Assembly (NCBI RefSeq): GCF_004027225.2
Contig: NC_044290.2
Location: 8,634,906-8,698,905 of the forward strand
Reading direction: 5' to 3'
Length of the DNA stretch: 64,000 nucleotides
DNA from: Strigops habroptila
Taxonomy: Eukaryota; Chordata; Aves; Psittaciformes; Psittacidae
A program made the position numbers and the translations under genes. The notes under the pieces are model-generated. The model was given only the letters and a program-made list of their open reading frames with translations, had not been told where the DNA came from and searched no databases. Numbering within the stretch: the stretch's first letter is position 1; each line of letters opens with the position of its first letter. Of the stretch, positions 1 to 14,527 are shown one piece after another.

Positions 1-3000
1 TAGCCAAAAGAAAAGCATGTCCTTTTTACAGGGCACTTACATTGGTTTGTATTGTTTTCATAAAGCAGATCCAAGTTCTGCATTTGGCACACATTATTCA
101 GCAGCCAACGGAAGAAATAAAAACTCAATATAGCTGCAGAGGCCTCAACAGCTGCCCAGGGTAGCTCTGTGTGCAAACATGCAGCTGTGTGCACTGCAAA
201 CATGCAAATGTGCATACAGCAGGCAGGTTTAAATTCAACCACGTCAGCTTAAAATACCTCAGGCATCAGAACTGAACCAAACACCCCACTGTGGAGCATT
301 TCAAGGAAGTCAAACATTTATTCGGCAGCTCCGCTTTTTCTCCTTAGGACTTCCCACCTGCCAGGCTGTGAGGTTCCTTGTGCATTTTATCTGAACACAG
401 GTTTCTCTTCTACTCGAAAGTCAAAGGAAGCTGCCCAGGAATTAGCACCTCCTGGAGCCAGGCTGTTCAAAGAGGTGAGGTAACCCCTGCCAAGCCTTGC
501 TACAGAAAAAGCAGAAGGAAAATACAGCACAGGAAAGAAGCTCCAGACTTCCTGAAGGTCTCTCTCTCTGTGTCACGTAAGGACAGGTGGAGGAAGAGAC
601 CTCCTTTGCTCATACATTCCCCTTGAAGGGCCAGTCCCCACTGCGCTGCCAAAGGCTCTTTGCCTTTCTCCAACACATCCACTTAACACAGACCAGAACT
701 ACGATGTACTATGCTGGGAATTAAATGGAAATAGGAAAGGGTGGAGGGAATTAAGAGCCAGTTTGCACTGACACTGAGGTGCAGTTTGATAATCCTAGCC
801 CTGAAACACACCAGCCAGGTTCTCCTCAGGACCCTGCTCAGATGGTCATTGCTGACTTCAGGCAAAAGGAGATGGACGGCATCTTCTTTCCCCCTGTATC
901 AGCTGCTAGATACAACTCTCTCCCCTGTCAGCATGACAGTTCAGGACATTATAAAAAACAAACACTAATGTTTAAGCAAGGCCCTCTCTCTTCCAAGCCC
1001 ACCGCGTCTCAGCCAATGGACAAAACAATGCAGAGACAGATGCAGTTAGCAATAGGCAATGCTAAATCACTCCTGAAGATATCGGAGCTTGAGCCAACGT
1101 CCACAGAAGTCACCGTGAAATGTTCTTTAGTAGGTGTTGGATGGGAGCTGTACAGTTCATCACTCATTACTACATTAAATGGAGTGGGATAATAATTCCA
1201 AACTAGGAGCCTTGGGGATATGATGCTTTACATGGAGACAGAAGACGCAACATTACAGGCATGATTTAACATTACTTTTACAGGCAGGTGTTAACCAGGG
1301 GCAAACCTATTGAAGTCAGTGAACTTAGGCCAGTATCAAAACCTGCACAACTGAGAGAAGAGACAGGGTCAACATTAAATGGAGATAGCAGAGGCAGGGG
1401 TTTGGAGAACGGCCCATGGAAAAATGTTCACACATACTTTGCACACATCATTGCCATGATTCATTTCTTGTGCATGCATGAAGTACTCAAAATGTGGGCT
1501 TGACCTTGCTAACTCCAGCAGTATGAGAATAGACTCACACAGCAGATCTTCAGCTGGAGTAAATCAACATAACCCTATCAAAACCAAAGGAGCTACATCA
1601 ATTTATAGCACCAAAAGATCTGGTCTGGAGGCATTCAAAAACTGTGTGAGGAAAACAAACCCAACAAAAAGCACAAAACCAAGAGGAAACACTGTAGGGA
1701 ATGTGCTTTTCTATCCTAAAAGGCAACTTTGGTTTTCTTTCCCTAAAGAGGTACTTACTCATCCTACTCCTCTGGGAGCTGCTCACAAAGCTTTCTTACA
1801 CTGCTGTCCATTTAGTGTCAGGTTTCACTCCCACCAGCCATTCAGTTTGGGAGCTAGCTCCCTTGCTGATTAAGAGATTTACAGTAATCCAGTAACAGCC
1901 CAGATGCTAGACACTGCCTCTCTAGGTAGCTATTTAAGTCCTGGTAATGTGAAACCTTTTATTTAAACCCCCATCATCTTCCAAAATACAACTTTTGAGA
2001 TGTAACTTACAGTGCTTTCAAATTACTGAGAGCAGCAGGTGGGCTGTAAGGAAGCAATCTGTTACAAACATGATGCTGTCTCCATAATGGTAGCTGTTTA
2101 ATCCCTGCAGTGGTTAATGGCCAGCACACTGGAGAAGAGTGCAGATAAATTTATGAATTCCAAATATGGGTTTTGCAACAGAATTCTGGCATCCACGAAG
2201 AGTAATGTGATATATGGAACCGACTACTCCGATTATGCCTCAACCCTTCATGTAGAGCTCAAAGGACAGATTTTAGGCTATTCATAACCTAAGGATGTTC
2301 AGCAGCCTAATCTTCAGATTGGAAATACCCTGAATCCCTAGGGTCAATTTAGCTTTTCGTCCTTTCAGTGTACAATAGGGGCATTGCGATTGGGAGGCAT
2401 TTCTGAGGATGAAAGCTCTGCCAGCAGTAAAGGAAGCACATCTTGGATTAGATGATACAAATCAAGAGGCTCTATGTTGCTTACAGACATCCATAGCTTG
2501 GTGGCACACCAAAACCCTCACAGTTCCCTTCCAAACAACTCTGATAACTATTTTCTCCTAATGTATTTGAATCTTCAGCAACACTCCGCATGGGGTGCTG
2601 GGCAGTGAGATGTGCTCCTCTCCTCCCTGAGGAAAGAGGATTTTTCAGACTTCACTAGTGATTCTGAGAGTCCTTCTGAACGCTCCCATCCTCGCAAACA
2701 TCACCCACTAGAAGGAAGAATTGTGAGGCACTTGAGAGCTTTCAGGCTATAATAAACATTTCCAACTGCCTTCTTGCATTATTATAATAACAATGATAAA
2801 TTATTGCAACACGCAGTGGCCAAAAACTCTCAAATGCTTCCATCCCTGAGACAGGTATGAAAAGAAAACAGATCTTTGAGAGTCTCTGTACTGGAACTGT
2901 GGATGGAAATGTAACAAAACAAACAGCAATCCAAGTTGATTCATACAGCAAACCCAGTAGAAAATTAGCATTAACACTGACACTAGAAGCTTTGTTCTGT

Positions 3001-3763
3001 TTCAGGGGGGTCAGTAAACATCCGAGCAATGAGTCTGAGCTGTACTGATAACACATCACTGAGGACCAACACTGCACAGGGGACAGCAGAGGCTCTGTTG
3101 AAGCCTAGATTCAGGACTGAACCAGGACTTTGTGGTGTGCATAGCAAAAAATCCAAATGTGCAGAAGAGGAAACAACCCCACAAAGAGAACAAGAGAAAG
3201 CTTCAAAGTGATGTCCTTTCTAAATGAACTGGAAAGAAAATGCACTTACCGCTTTGACAGCAAATCACAAGGTAATTGTTTCTTCCCACAGACATTATTG
3301 TAACATAGACAAAAACTGGTCACCATTAAACGAAGTTTACTCAGTGGCATTTTTACTGTTCTGCTGATGGGCCAGTTAAGAAAACACTGAATAAATTATG
3401 AAACAATATAAGGAAGATGGCTCTTTATAAGCAGCGTTCGATATAACAATTTTAAAAGGCTATAACACAAGTTTATTGGATTTGGCAGGGCTTATAAATC
3501 CTAACTCCCATTACTGTGCTGCAACTTAAAAAGAAGTATTCTTCAATTTATCATTGGAAATTTCAAGTTTAAGTGGTCCCAGTGCAAAATGAAACTTACT
3601 CACATGCTCAACTGTTTCCATGCATAGACCACAGGTCAAACATCTGGCTAAATGCTGCACTCCACAGCACAGCCTGTCCTGCATATGTAAGCACGTGTGA
3701 GACACTGGTCTTTACAAACCCAGCTGACCAAATATTTATCTCATTTGGGCTCTCATTGACAGT

Positions 3764-3826
3764 GCTGGTTTGTTGGGTTTCTTTGTTGGTTTGGGGGTTT
3801 GGTTTTTTGATTGATTTTTTAAGAAT
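3764..3826 (+). repeat. G/T-rich low-complexity tract
   Basis: Runs of GG to GGGGG are separated by T runs on the plus strand, such as GGTTTGGGGGTTTGG. Similar tracts occur near 8478-8519 and 32080-32140. No coding potential or known repeat family was recognised. Confidence 0.6.
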
Positions 3827-6490
3827 TCTGACCCCTTTGAGGAGCTTTCTCAGGTGATTTGGTGTTGTCAGAAGCTCCAAAGGAATGCCAGAGCATGTCA
3901 CTCAGGATGCCCATGAGTACACCCAGCTGCTTTAACAGCAGTCGAGTAACCAAAGGGTGTTTGGGGAAACTGATGCTGTTGCAGGAACTGAAGCTCTTGC
4001 CTACATCCTGTTTCTGGCAGTGGTCTCATTCCGTGCCGTAATGCTCCTAATGGGCTAACGAGAGCATCCTCCTCCTCCTCCAAAGATCATGAGATCTGTA
4101 GAGTCCTGATGTGCAGCAGTGAACAGCTGAGACAAAATGCATCCGGCCACAAGGCAGAACTGTAGAACTAAGGCTGGAGGATTTCAAAGGGAAGGAAGTT
4201 CTTTTCCCCTTTGCCTTCATACAAGCATGCTAATATGAAGCTGCTCTAAATATATGAGTCTCTTCCAGAATACTGTCTTACAGATAGGTCCAATTCACTA
4301 AGAGCAGAACAAGGCTGGATCATTTAACAGTATTTGAAAGCAGTAAAAACTCTTAAAACCACCAGTGGGAGATGGAAATGCAGCTGCTTCAAGCCTGAAA
4401 TGCCGAACTATGACTAGAAGTAAATTACTCCAAAATTTGCCAAAAAAGCCCTAAGGTTTCTACTTTGTTTTCATTCTATGGAGGATATATGGCTGTGCAC
4501 AAGCTTCAGAAGAAAAGATACAAGTATTTGTAGTATCAAATTCACATCATCCTGCTGTATTTTTCTATTCTTTTCTGCTTTGAACGTGCAGCTGAAAAGC
4601 TCCAATAAAAATCCATGTTGCAATGAATGTGAATAAGATCATCTCACGGAACATTACCTTGAGAAGTACTTAACCAGGGAAGGGCTTGAACCAAAGACCA
4701 ACAGGAGCTGATGAAAAATAATCTGCACATCTTTAAGAGTTTCTGAGTCAAGCCAATGAAAGCTTTAATTGCTCCTAGTTTTATATACATGGCTTTATGT
4801 ATCTGCAGGGAAGATAAGCTGTGTTTTCACTGTGGGAATGACTCACAAATGGGGACTTTTACAGGGACTAGGCTGTGACGTCTGTTTTTAAATCTAAAAA
4901 AGGTTTTCCAGGGTTCTGCACTCTGGACCTACCTTGAACACAATGCAACACCATTGAAAGAGGGACAAGAATATCCATAAAACAGAGACAACCCTGTTCC
5001 TCCACAGACACAAACAGTTAAATGAGAAGCCTGAAGCTCCCCGGTTTTAGCACAAGGTGAGTGCTGTTGTGATGGCTCTTGGGCTGTCCTGGCTTCTGAA
5101 CACCAGCCCTCAGTTAAGAGCTTTCTTTCCATACAAGCAATAATATTTGGACAGCTCCAATAGAGCAGGATTTACTGCTCCGCTTCCACAGCCCCTCTCC
5201 AGAATGAGAGCTTTCGAAATACTAATGAGTTTTTAAGCCTCCTTTTCTTGGTGAGGCACAGAGACAGTAACAGCTTTGCCCAAAGTCAAGTTAAGTGGGA
5301 GGAAAGTGCTATTCCTGCAGGTCACAGTGCAAACCCAAGAGAGGCTAAAAGCTGCATTCAGATCATGATTCTCAGCTCTGATCCAGGAGCTGCTGAAGTC
5401 GATGCAAGTCTCTCTGCTGACTTTAATGGGCAACAGACCAGGACCCTTTGGCCTTAACCCATGGGTTAATCCTTGGCACAAGCCTGAAGATCAGTAATTG
5501 CAGAGCAGCTACACTTCTTACAAAGCAGCACATCGCAACAACAGCCAAATTTGCTTCACGTGCACTGGGAATGTGCAGTGCACTAAAAAGCACAATTCTC
5601 CTTGTTATAACATTGTTGAAACCCTTAGAAAAGGCAGTGTCCTGATTTGAAAAACAACCTCCCTGTGCACGTTTCATGTCACAGCCCTTTATTGTAGAGT
5701 CATGTATTGCCCAGGACCCACAAGCTCTGGTGGTGTTCAGGTTTGCCAGACAAGACCAAGCAAGGGACGCTGCATCCCTGCTGTTTTCTCACCTCAAAGT
5801 CAGGCAGGCTGACGAGAATTGCATGGTTTTATATGAAAACAGATGAAATTATGGTGTAAACTATGAAGATTTTGCTTTAAACTTCTTTATTTCAAAACAA
5901 ATATCCCCTATAAAGAGCTTGGAATGCCTCTGCACATAAGAGCCCAGCTGTATTTTCATTCAAGGTAATCATATTAGCCCAGACACTGGCTGTATGCTCA
6001 CAAAATCTTTGTGAGTAAAGAAATATGCTCTAACTAACACATTCTGAGCTATCGTTAGACTAAATGCAAACAGAACATGAGCCTTGATGCACTCTGCACA
6101 TGAAAAAAAAGGATTCCTAGAAGTTGCACTTTATGGGACATATCACACACTGCTGACGTCCTCGGGTGCTTTGCCAGAGCCAAGATTAATAGCCCATTTT
6201 AAAGCCCGAAAATGTTTAACTGAACTGAACTGCTAGTGCTGATGGCTCAGCTCCCTCCTGTTCCACTGAGATCGATGAATTTGAAAGCATTTGGCATCTT
6301 CCATGATGGGTGAGCTTTGCTCTAGCTACCAAATCTCAACTAGGCCAAAATAGAAGAACTTTTAACACAGTCTTGGAAGAACGTAGAGGAAAATGTGAGC
6401 TGTCATGGAAGAGAAGTAAATCTCCTCCCTGTCAGCTGCATTAAATCTCTCTCTTCAGCTTCCCCATTCCCCCATGGCCCTAAAGGAACA

Positions 6491-6566
6491 TAATAAAAAT
6501 AAATAAATAAAATAATAGTAATAATAATAATTTTATATTAATAATAATAGTAATAATAATAATGTT
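6491..6566. repeat. (TAA)n microsatellite
   Basis: An AT-only microsatellite built from TAA/AATA units. The string AATAATAGTAATAATAATAA occurs twice, separated by about ten AT bases, so part of the array was duplicated as a block. Confidence 0.85.
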
Positions 6567-8477
6567 ACCTTACTGGACAATCCTGGGCCACCTGACAGTG
6601 TGTCTCTGACCAGCTATGTGCAGCCTCCTGGGAATTTCAACATCATAAACAAAACCAGGTGGGAAACTGGTTTCATTTATTTTCATTTTCCAGAGAAGTT
6701 CAGACTGAAACTGAGTTGTTTACAAAACGACAGGACCTTGAGGGGCCAGGAGAGAAGCCTGTGTCAATCTGAAACGCACAGTCCCCATCTCACTAAAAGC
6801 AACAGTATATTTATGTTATGTGCCCAGAATTAGCAATAAATAAAGGAACTCTGTTAAGATGCAGAGGCAAAAATCCTGGTTTACACAGCTGCACCGACCA
6901 GAACATTCTACCAAACTATGCAGTACCTGAAAAAGGCTCAATTGCAACCCCCTATGAAAGGGAGTTTCACAGCAGTTTACAACAGGATGTGAGGGTCATC
7001 AAAACACAGTTCTAAATGCAAAGTAATTTAAAAATAGGTAGAAGAAAGAAGCTGGAGCTTAAGCTGAATAGAGGGGTAACTTGGAACACAAGTTCTTTCA
7101 AGCTGACAAGTCACTTCATCTCATTGAGAAGATGGAGAGTGCCCATTTGCACTTTCTGAAGGGCTCAGACTGAAAACAGGAATGTCAGCTACCTGGTCAT
7201 CTAAGGATTCCTCAGAAATCTCTCTCCAAAGCATCTCCTGAGGTCCTGAAACGATGGGTAGAAAACACAGACTGAAAACTTTAATCTCAGAGATGAAAGG
7301 TTAGGATCCATCAGTGGCCATACTTATATTTGAGAACAGCATCACCTCAGCTGGCCATGGCTAAGCTGTAGGTAACACACGCCTCGCTGTGAACAGGACA
7401 AAGCTGTGATGAACTCTTTCAAGTGATTTACTTGGAGGTCAGCAGCTCTACCACAAACCTGCACCAAGAGTTCAGCCAGGAGCATGCTCAAGCACAAGCA
7501 AAACTTCAGGAAGCAGCATGTGAGGCTCTGCAGCCTCCCTGAGTTTCTTGCTTATGAATGGGTGAACCTGAACATGGCAACGAGCCTCAGATGCAAACCA
7601 GAGACATCAGTGCTCTTCCATTCTTCTTGACACGACAGTAAGTGCACGTCAAAGAGAAAATGGCAACACTTCCTTAATCAAAGCAAGGAGCAAGTTTTCA
7701 CCAGCTGAAAACACAGATGAACACTTTACTCTGATGAAGCTGCTGTCAGACCAGTATGATTGAAAAAAGATTCACACCTTGCAGAAGCAGGCTAGAGAAT
7801 GTCATTTAAAAGAAGCACAAGCTGATCTGTGTGCTGTTCCTCTGCCATTTTTCATGCAGATTCAGAAAATGCAATTTCATGTGAAAAGGAAAAATTGCAA
7901 CTTCGTAGGAGCTGAAAATTCAAAGGACCAGAGGCCTTTCTACACACACCAGCCCCTTTCCATCATTTAGCTGAGCAAAGCAGCTTAAAAAGACATTGCA
8001 TTTACATTTACTTTGATATCCTGTTAGACTGCTGGGGTGGTATAGAGAGTCTTCCTCCTAATTCAGACTCACATCACACTGCAAGTTGCAGAGTCCTGAA
8101 TACCCTATTTTGTTAGCACAGAGAAGAGCAATGCTCAATACCAAAAAGCTTTCCATGGAGCTCTTCAGAGTGTTGTGGTAGTGCAAACCCCACCTCTGCA
8201 GCTGCATGGAGTCACCAATGTCCTTTGTTCTATTTCATTTTAAGAATAGAGGAGAAAATGGACAGATTTCCACAGTCAAAAAGTGAGCCACTGTGTCCCA
8301 CACCACAGCTGTTGATGGATTAAGGTAATATCGGGCTCTGGGTTGCCCCGCATCAGGCTCAGATCACAGCCTAATGGTCCAGTTTCTACTAGCAGAAGCA
8401 GGAAGAAAAAGGCAGGTAGCCAGGTAATCCACGTTAGTCCCATAAAACACTCCACAAGATTGTGAACTACAGTAGTG

Positions 8478-8519
8478 TTGTGGTTTGGTTTTGTTGGGGT
8501 TTTGGGGGTTTTTTTAATA
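8478..8519 (+). repeat. G/T-rich low-complexity tract
   Basis: A plus-strand run of GGTTTTG-like words ending in a T run, similar in composition to the tract at 3764-3826. It could be simple-sequence drift or the degenerate edge of an old retroposon; no element body is visible beside it. Confidence 0.55.
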
Positions 8520-11500
8520 TTCACCAGGTCTGCACCTATGTTAATCTGGTGAAGTTGTCAGAGGGATCTCAAACACATTCATGATGTGGAGCCACACAGA
8601 TCAGAGGCAGAGTACACAGTGAAGACTCACACTTACTACAAGGATAAACGTCTCCAAAAAGCTTTGTGAGTCACTCCTATAGAAAACTCCTACTTCAGAG
8701 ATCCTTATTCTTAATCCAGGAGCTGCATTCTCAGAAGTCAGCATAACCTTAAAAAACCCTCACATGGAAATGCTTCCTAGTGCCTCTGAAAGCATTAATC
8801 TTTCTTTTTGCACATACTGTCCTGAAAAAGTTACAATGGGGAAAAAGCGGTTATCTTCAGTCTGACGTTGAATTTATGCATGAACTTGAAAAAGTTATCT
8901 AATTTACTATGAAAAGCAACCTTTTCTAATCAGTCCCATAAACTGTTATTTGTAATGCTTTGCATCTAGTGAAAAATTAGTAAGACAGAGAAAAATGAAG
9001 TAGCTCCCCACCAGCTTCTCAGCTGGGTTTATCTTGCACTGATGCCCTAGAGAGAGATTTGCACTGCAGGTGCCCCAGAAGGTATGATCTGTAGCCAGGG
9101 TCTCCCATGCCATATTCTGACAGCCTCTGCCACAAATGAATCTCACAGCTGAAGCACAGAACATATTGAGAAGGGAAAGCATCACGGAGAGAGATTTTTG
9201 AAGTACTCTGAGCAGCTCAGTGGTACTGTGGGAACAAGACAAGAAGAGGAGAGTGCAGCTCTGTTACTCCATTCAACACCACCCAGATGGAGAGCTGTGC
9301 TGCTGGGACTTACCCTCCACCCCAGGTCAGACCTCCTTGGCAGTTCTGCCAGCTTCCCCCTGAACCTCAACTGGGTTAGGGAAAATAACCATAAAGTTTT
9401 AGCTTGTCCCTTCTGCCAAAAATGCCACTAATGGCCTTTGACAAAGAGCTAAGTGACTGGATTTTGGTATCTTCAGAGCAGGATTTACTATTCTTTGTCC
9501 ACTGTGGACTGGCCACAGTAGATGATCTTCCAGATACTTTTCCCCTTTTGAGTGTCTTTTCATCTTGCCCATGCTGCTGAGCTGCACTCACCCTTCCCTC
9601 CTCTCCTCCACCATTACTGCACTTAGCTGCTGTCTTCCTAAGACATTACCGTGTTATAACAAAACAGTGCCACTAAATCACCATTTCCAACACTTGTAGC
9701 ATTCACTGTGTTGCAAGCAACACCCTTTCTCCCAGACTAAATCAGTCTGGTGTGTTTAAGAAAGGTCAGCTCTTTAATACCTACATTTCTATAGGGCTGA
9801 CAGAGCTGTATCCTTGTCAGTTCCTAAGATCTTGCATAACACAGGTAACAATCTATTGAGGAGACCAACTCGCCAGGGTCAAAACTTTGCATTAGATTAT
9901 GACCCAATGGGCTCTTAAGGGCAACAGCCATGGGCTCAGCACCTTTCTGGATCAGACTTAAACGAAGCCAGCTTAGCAAAACTCTTCTCCTTCAACTGGA
10001 AACAAAGAGGATTCACTGTCACCACAGTAACAGTAGAGAGCAACCAAGAAGATGTGGTGCTTTGACTGGTAAGTCTCCTAGAGACACCGCAAAGCTGACC
10101 AGACAATCCAAGACTCACATGCACCACCCCAGCTGTGTGCTTAAGGCCTCAGTTTGTCTTAAATGAATCTGTGCTCCCAGTTCCAGCAGCAAGTTATCTC
10201 ACACCAGAGGTGTTATGAGTGAAGGAGCATAGCTGCAAAAAGTAAATCATTAATGAGCTGGAGTGTATAGTTATGCAAGTCAAGAGCACGTTGTGTACCT
10301 GGCATCCAGTGACACCTTGGAAGGAGATGAAAGACATGTTTGCTAGTGCACCAACCAACCGCCACTCATTAAAGCAAAGCTTCCTTCCCTTATGGGATGA
10401 GCAATTTCTACTTTTCTTGACATGACACGAAGTGCTAAAAATGAACTGATCTCTCCTGTTCTCTTTGCTGCTGACGCACAGGAATGGTTTACATCAACAG
10501 CAGTTATTTGACAAGTTGCCCAAATGTTTAAACCCACAGACACTCTATATACAAAATGAAGAGATGTATCCTCTCATCTTCAGTCATGCACACATCGGAA
10601 GGGGCAGTGGCATATTGTTAAGATCATCAGCCTAATCCTAGGATTTTCCACAAGGATTAGTGTACTCACTCAGACTGCTTTCACAAAGCCCCCCATGGGC
10701 ATGATACAGTAACTACTTGAACACATACAACTATTCATTTCCTCCAGCCAAGTTAGCTATTTCTCTGTGATGATCTGATGTAGAACAGGTCAGGAGTCTA
10801 TCCCTACACAGTAAACTACAGCTAATGCAAATTCTCACTTTTCCTCCTTTCTCCCCACTTAACCCTCTATCAAGGAACTAAAAAGGCTTTAAAGCTAAGG
10901 TCTGTTTTAGTCAAGGCTAGAGAGGAAAGACACCACTATGCTGGGATGAATGACTTGCAGTTGCACTCAGTTACCTCCGCTCTCTGTGTCACTGAGAACG
11001 TTAGGCCCATCTCTGTACCTTAGCTGTCAATCTGTAAGGCAGAGTAAGATTTACTGTTTCCCACCTCTTGTCCACTTTGTCTTTTTACACTGTAATTCTT
11101 CAGAGTGAACGTTTATTTACTCTTTGATCTCGATGTTTGTTTTCACTGCGGATACAGAGCACACATCCTTAGAAAACAAAAAGTTAATTCATAGGCAGTT
11201 TCAAAGCTACAAGCAAACATCTCCAGTGTGCTGCTTACCTCTGTCTGCAGCTTTGCCAGTGAGCTGAAGACCGAGGTGGATAATACCATTAACAGGAATA
11301 ATCAGTGGTTTAAGATCCAAGGATCTCAAGGTACTTTGACAGAAAATAATAAAACAGGTAACATCCACAGGAGGCAAGTGTCATTATTACAGCTTATTTT
11401 ACAGAGAGGTAAAAATGAACACAGGCTAAACTGAATTACCAAGAACATTACTGGAGCAAGCCAGAAACATAATGGAAGTGCGATTCCCAGTTCCCGGCAC

Positions 11501-14500
11501 GGTCTGGGCTCTGCTGCTTCCCCCATTGTGCAGTTACTGCAGAACCCTGCTCATCTTCATGGCTGCAGAAGCTGCCCAGGAGCAGAGCTCACTGGAGACA
11601 GACAGAAAAGCATTGCTGGGGAAAATCCAAAATGCCATCAAACAAAAAAATCCCCTCTGGCAGAAGAGATATTTTCATTTGGAAATACTGCCAGTGTATC
11701 TTAGGGGAGCTGCAGCCCGGGCCCATGAAAGCTGACAATCTGCTACTGAATGGCTGCATTCTTACCCTGCCACAGTTCTACTTGCTTAAGCAGGCAGGGC
11801 CAGACTCTTCAGACATGGGGAACAGGATGAAAATACGTGTAGGAGGGAGCTCAGTCCCAGAGAATACAACATAAAATGCCCTGGGAGCAATTTAACATTT
11901 CCTAACAGAAGCACACTCTATTCTGAAAGAAATATTTCAGATCTCAGAAAATAATATTTTCTTTTTAAAAAGCAGACAAAGCTTTTGGCAGAAAGCACAT
12001 TTTTTTCACCCCAAAAAACATGATTGCAACAAAAAATAACTATTGCCCTGACAGTTTTGGTTTGACCAACATTACTTCTGAGAATTTAAGCTAATGCTTG
12101 GGAACAAAAATGGAAGCTCTACACCTTAAAAAGAACCATCATTTTTATGTAATGGATGAGCATGAGTCCACTTTTTCCTCTCATAAACATCATGTGTTTT
12201 TTCTCCCTTCGCCCTTCCAGCGCCCTGGATCCTTTTCCCTGTTGTGTCCATGTCCTGCACTCTGTTTCATATCTAAACTAAACCCTAGGCACAATGACAG
12301 CACAATGAAGCCTTGATCAAGTGCTCCGAGCTCTACTGTAAATACATCAGATAGGATGAGATCTTCCCATTTGCCCTCTATAAGCTCTGGATCAAGTCCA
12401 GGACAAAGAGGAGTTTATTAATGCACACACATTCCTACTGGCCTTTGAGCTCTTTGGCAAGAAGTGTTTTAAACAGGCCCCTGTAGAGACTGAATGAGCA
12501 GTATTCAAATATTTACATCCAACAACTGAGTTAATTACACTTCAAGACATTGGTAAGATTCACTTTGCTGCAACCTCAGCAACATACTACTGCAAACCAG
12601 CAACATAAACCATTTTCCACAATTGGGGTGGGCAGCTTTCCATCCGGGTTTCAGCTAAGGCAGGAATGCTGCTGCCGACAATAGAACCTCACTCATCAGC
12701 ACTTCACTAATCCACACGTTTTATTAACTTCACCAAAAACCTCCCAGCCTCTCCCTGCCCCTCAGCAAAGATTTAATAGCAGAGACCTCAAGCAAGGTCT
12801 TTCATTACCAAAACACACTTTTTAGGCAAACATTACGTACACTGGAGTCAGACATTACAAAGCAGCTTGATAAATAATTTGAGCAGAACTAGAGTTGTCA
12901 AAGACAGAGCCAAATCTTATCCCTATCTGGAAAAGAAAACCCAAGGCAGCTTCAATTTGAATGTACAATAGAACATTTCATCAAAAATCACTTAATCCTT
13001 AGGATCTCTCAGGATTTGACCCTTCATGAATAAAACACCACACAAATGAAATTCACTTCTTCGAAGTTAACACTGCATTTGCCCTCTTACTTACTGGCTC
13101 ACAAACTCAACAACTTTCAAAGAAGCCTCCCTCCAGCCACTTGTGATGCTTCATTCTTCCTTTCATAGAGCAGTCTGCACCCTTTAAATGTAAGCCAGCA
13201 GAAACAGCAAAGCCAACAGCAACATTTAACTACACATTGGGATGAAAGGCTCTGTCCATCCCAGTGTCTCAGCTCCGTGTTCTGGTTGTACCTCTCTGTC
13301 CCAACCATTAGCACGTACCGTTTGTGGCTATGGCAGCTTCATTCTTCAAGCCCACCAGATATTATCCATATGAATCCTTAAAATGCAATCAGATGCAGCA
13401 CACCATTCATTATCCTTCCATTTCCACGGGCATTTTTAAACAAGTGACAAGATAACCAAATATGCCAACTTGCTGTGGGTTTTCCTCCTCAGCAGTTATG
13501 GTTACTATTGATATAGAATATGAATAGTACAATGTATAAATTATGTACATGCCTTTAGAGAGGAACATAAGGGAAATCCAGATATGAAAAAACAATACAT
13601 TGGATGGCATTTATATTGATCCATTTCTATGTTTTTGTATGAAATATTTAACACCCCAGAAGAATGCCACTTAAATTCTAGAAATGGTGTTTCATTACAT
13701 CTATTGTTCTTTGACTTTTTAGTTGTCATTTCTGTTAAGGCTCAAGCAATTAATTTTAGAAGCATGAATAAGGACATGCAAAGAGCAGAGTTTCTCTTAT
13801 TTTCTTGATTCCAGAAAACTTAATAATAAAATAATAAAACCTTCACCTGTAAGGGACCAAAAAACCCCAAACCAAAGCAAACACACCTGAAGCTCTTATC
13901 TTGTATTAGTATGTTTGGAAGTGGAGGGATAAATTAATTGGGTTTACTTTATACATTTCAAACAGTGTATTGTTAAAGATTTCTTCACTGAGTTTAGTTA
14001 AGACCCTTTCAAACAGTGATGTGCTGTCTTTTCAGGCCACCAGCTTGAATAGGAAAGCCCTACATAAAGCTGTATGTTCAGCTAAATAACTTGTGAATGT
14101 CTGTTCTCCAGAGCACAGGCATTCAAACCCCAGGATTTACACCTTTGCATGGGGTCTCAGAGGCTGGCCAAGCACTGAATTTACACAAAGACAACAGGCA
14201 GAATGAAAGGATACACAAAAGGCAGCTTATTCTCTCACATTAATTAAACAAACCAATGGATTAGAGGCAAGATCTGTCCAAAATACAGTTGGGCACCCCT
14301 TTAAATTCACCTGTTCAAGAGATTTTGTGTCCAGGCAATTCTCTGACTGCCCCAGCAGGGCTCAGCGGGACTATGAGCACCACAGGGATTCTGCAAAGTT
14401 CATGTAGCCTATGATCAGATTCACACCTCACCAAACCCACCTCTCCACCAGCATCCCTGGTACATAACCCCGTGCAAGAATTCGCAAGTTCTCTTTGGAG

Positions 14501-14527
14501 TGCCAGATCACAGTGCCAGATCACAGT
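14501..14527. repeat. Two-copy 13-bp tandem repeat
   Basis: The 13-mer GCCAGATCACAGT is present twice in tandem. No gene or larger repeat surrounds it. Confidence 0.7.

Noticed and set aside
779-1192. 137-codon plus-strand open frame
   Set aside because: Length is within chance expectation for 64 kb in six frames; no motif, no family resemblance and no promoter or splice context.
1478-1873. 131-codon plus-strand open frame
   Set aside because: Same reasoning; composition looks like translated non-coding DNA.
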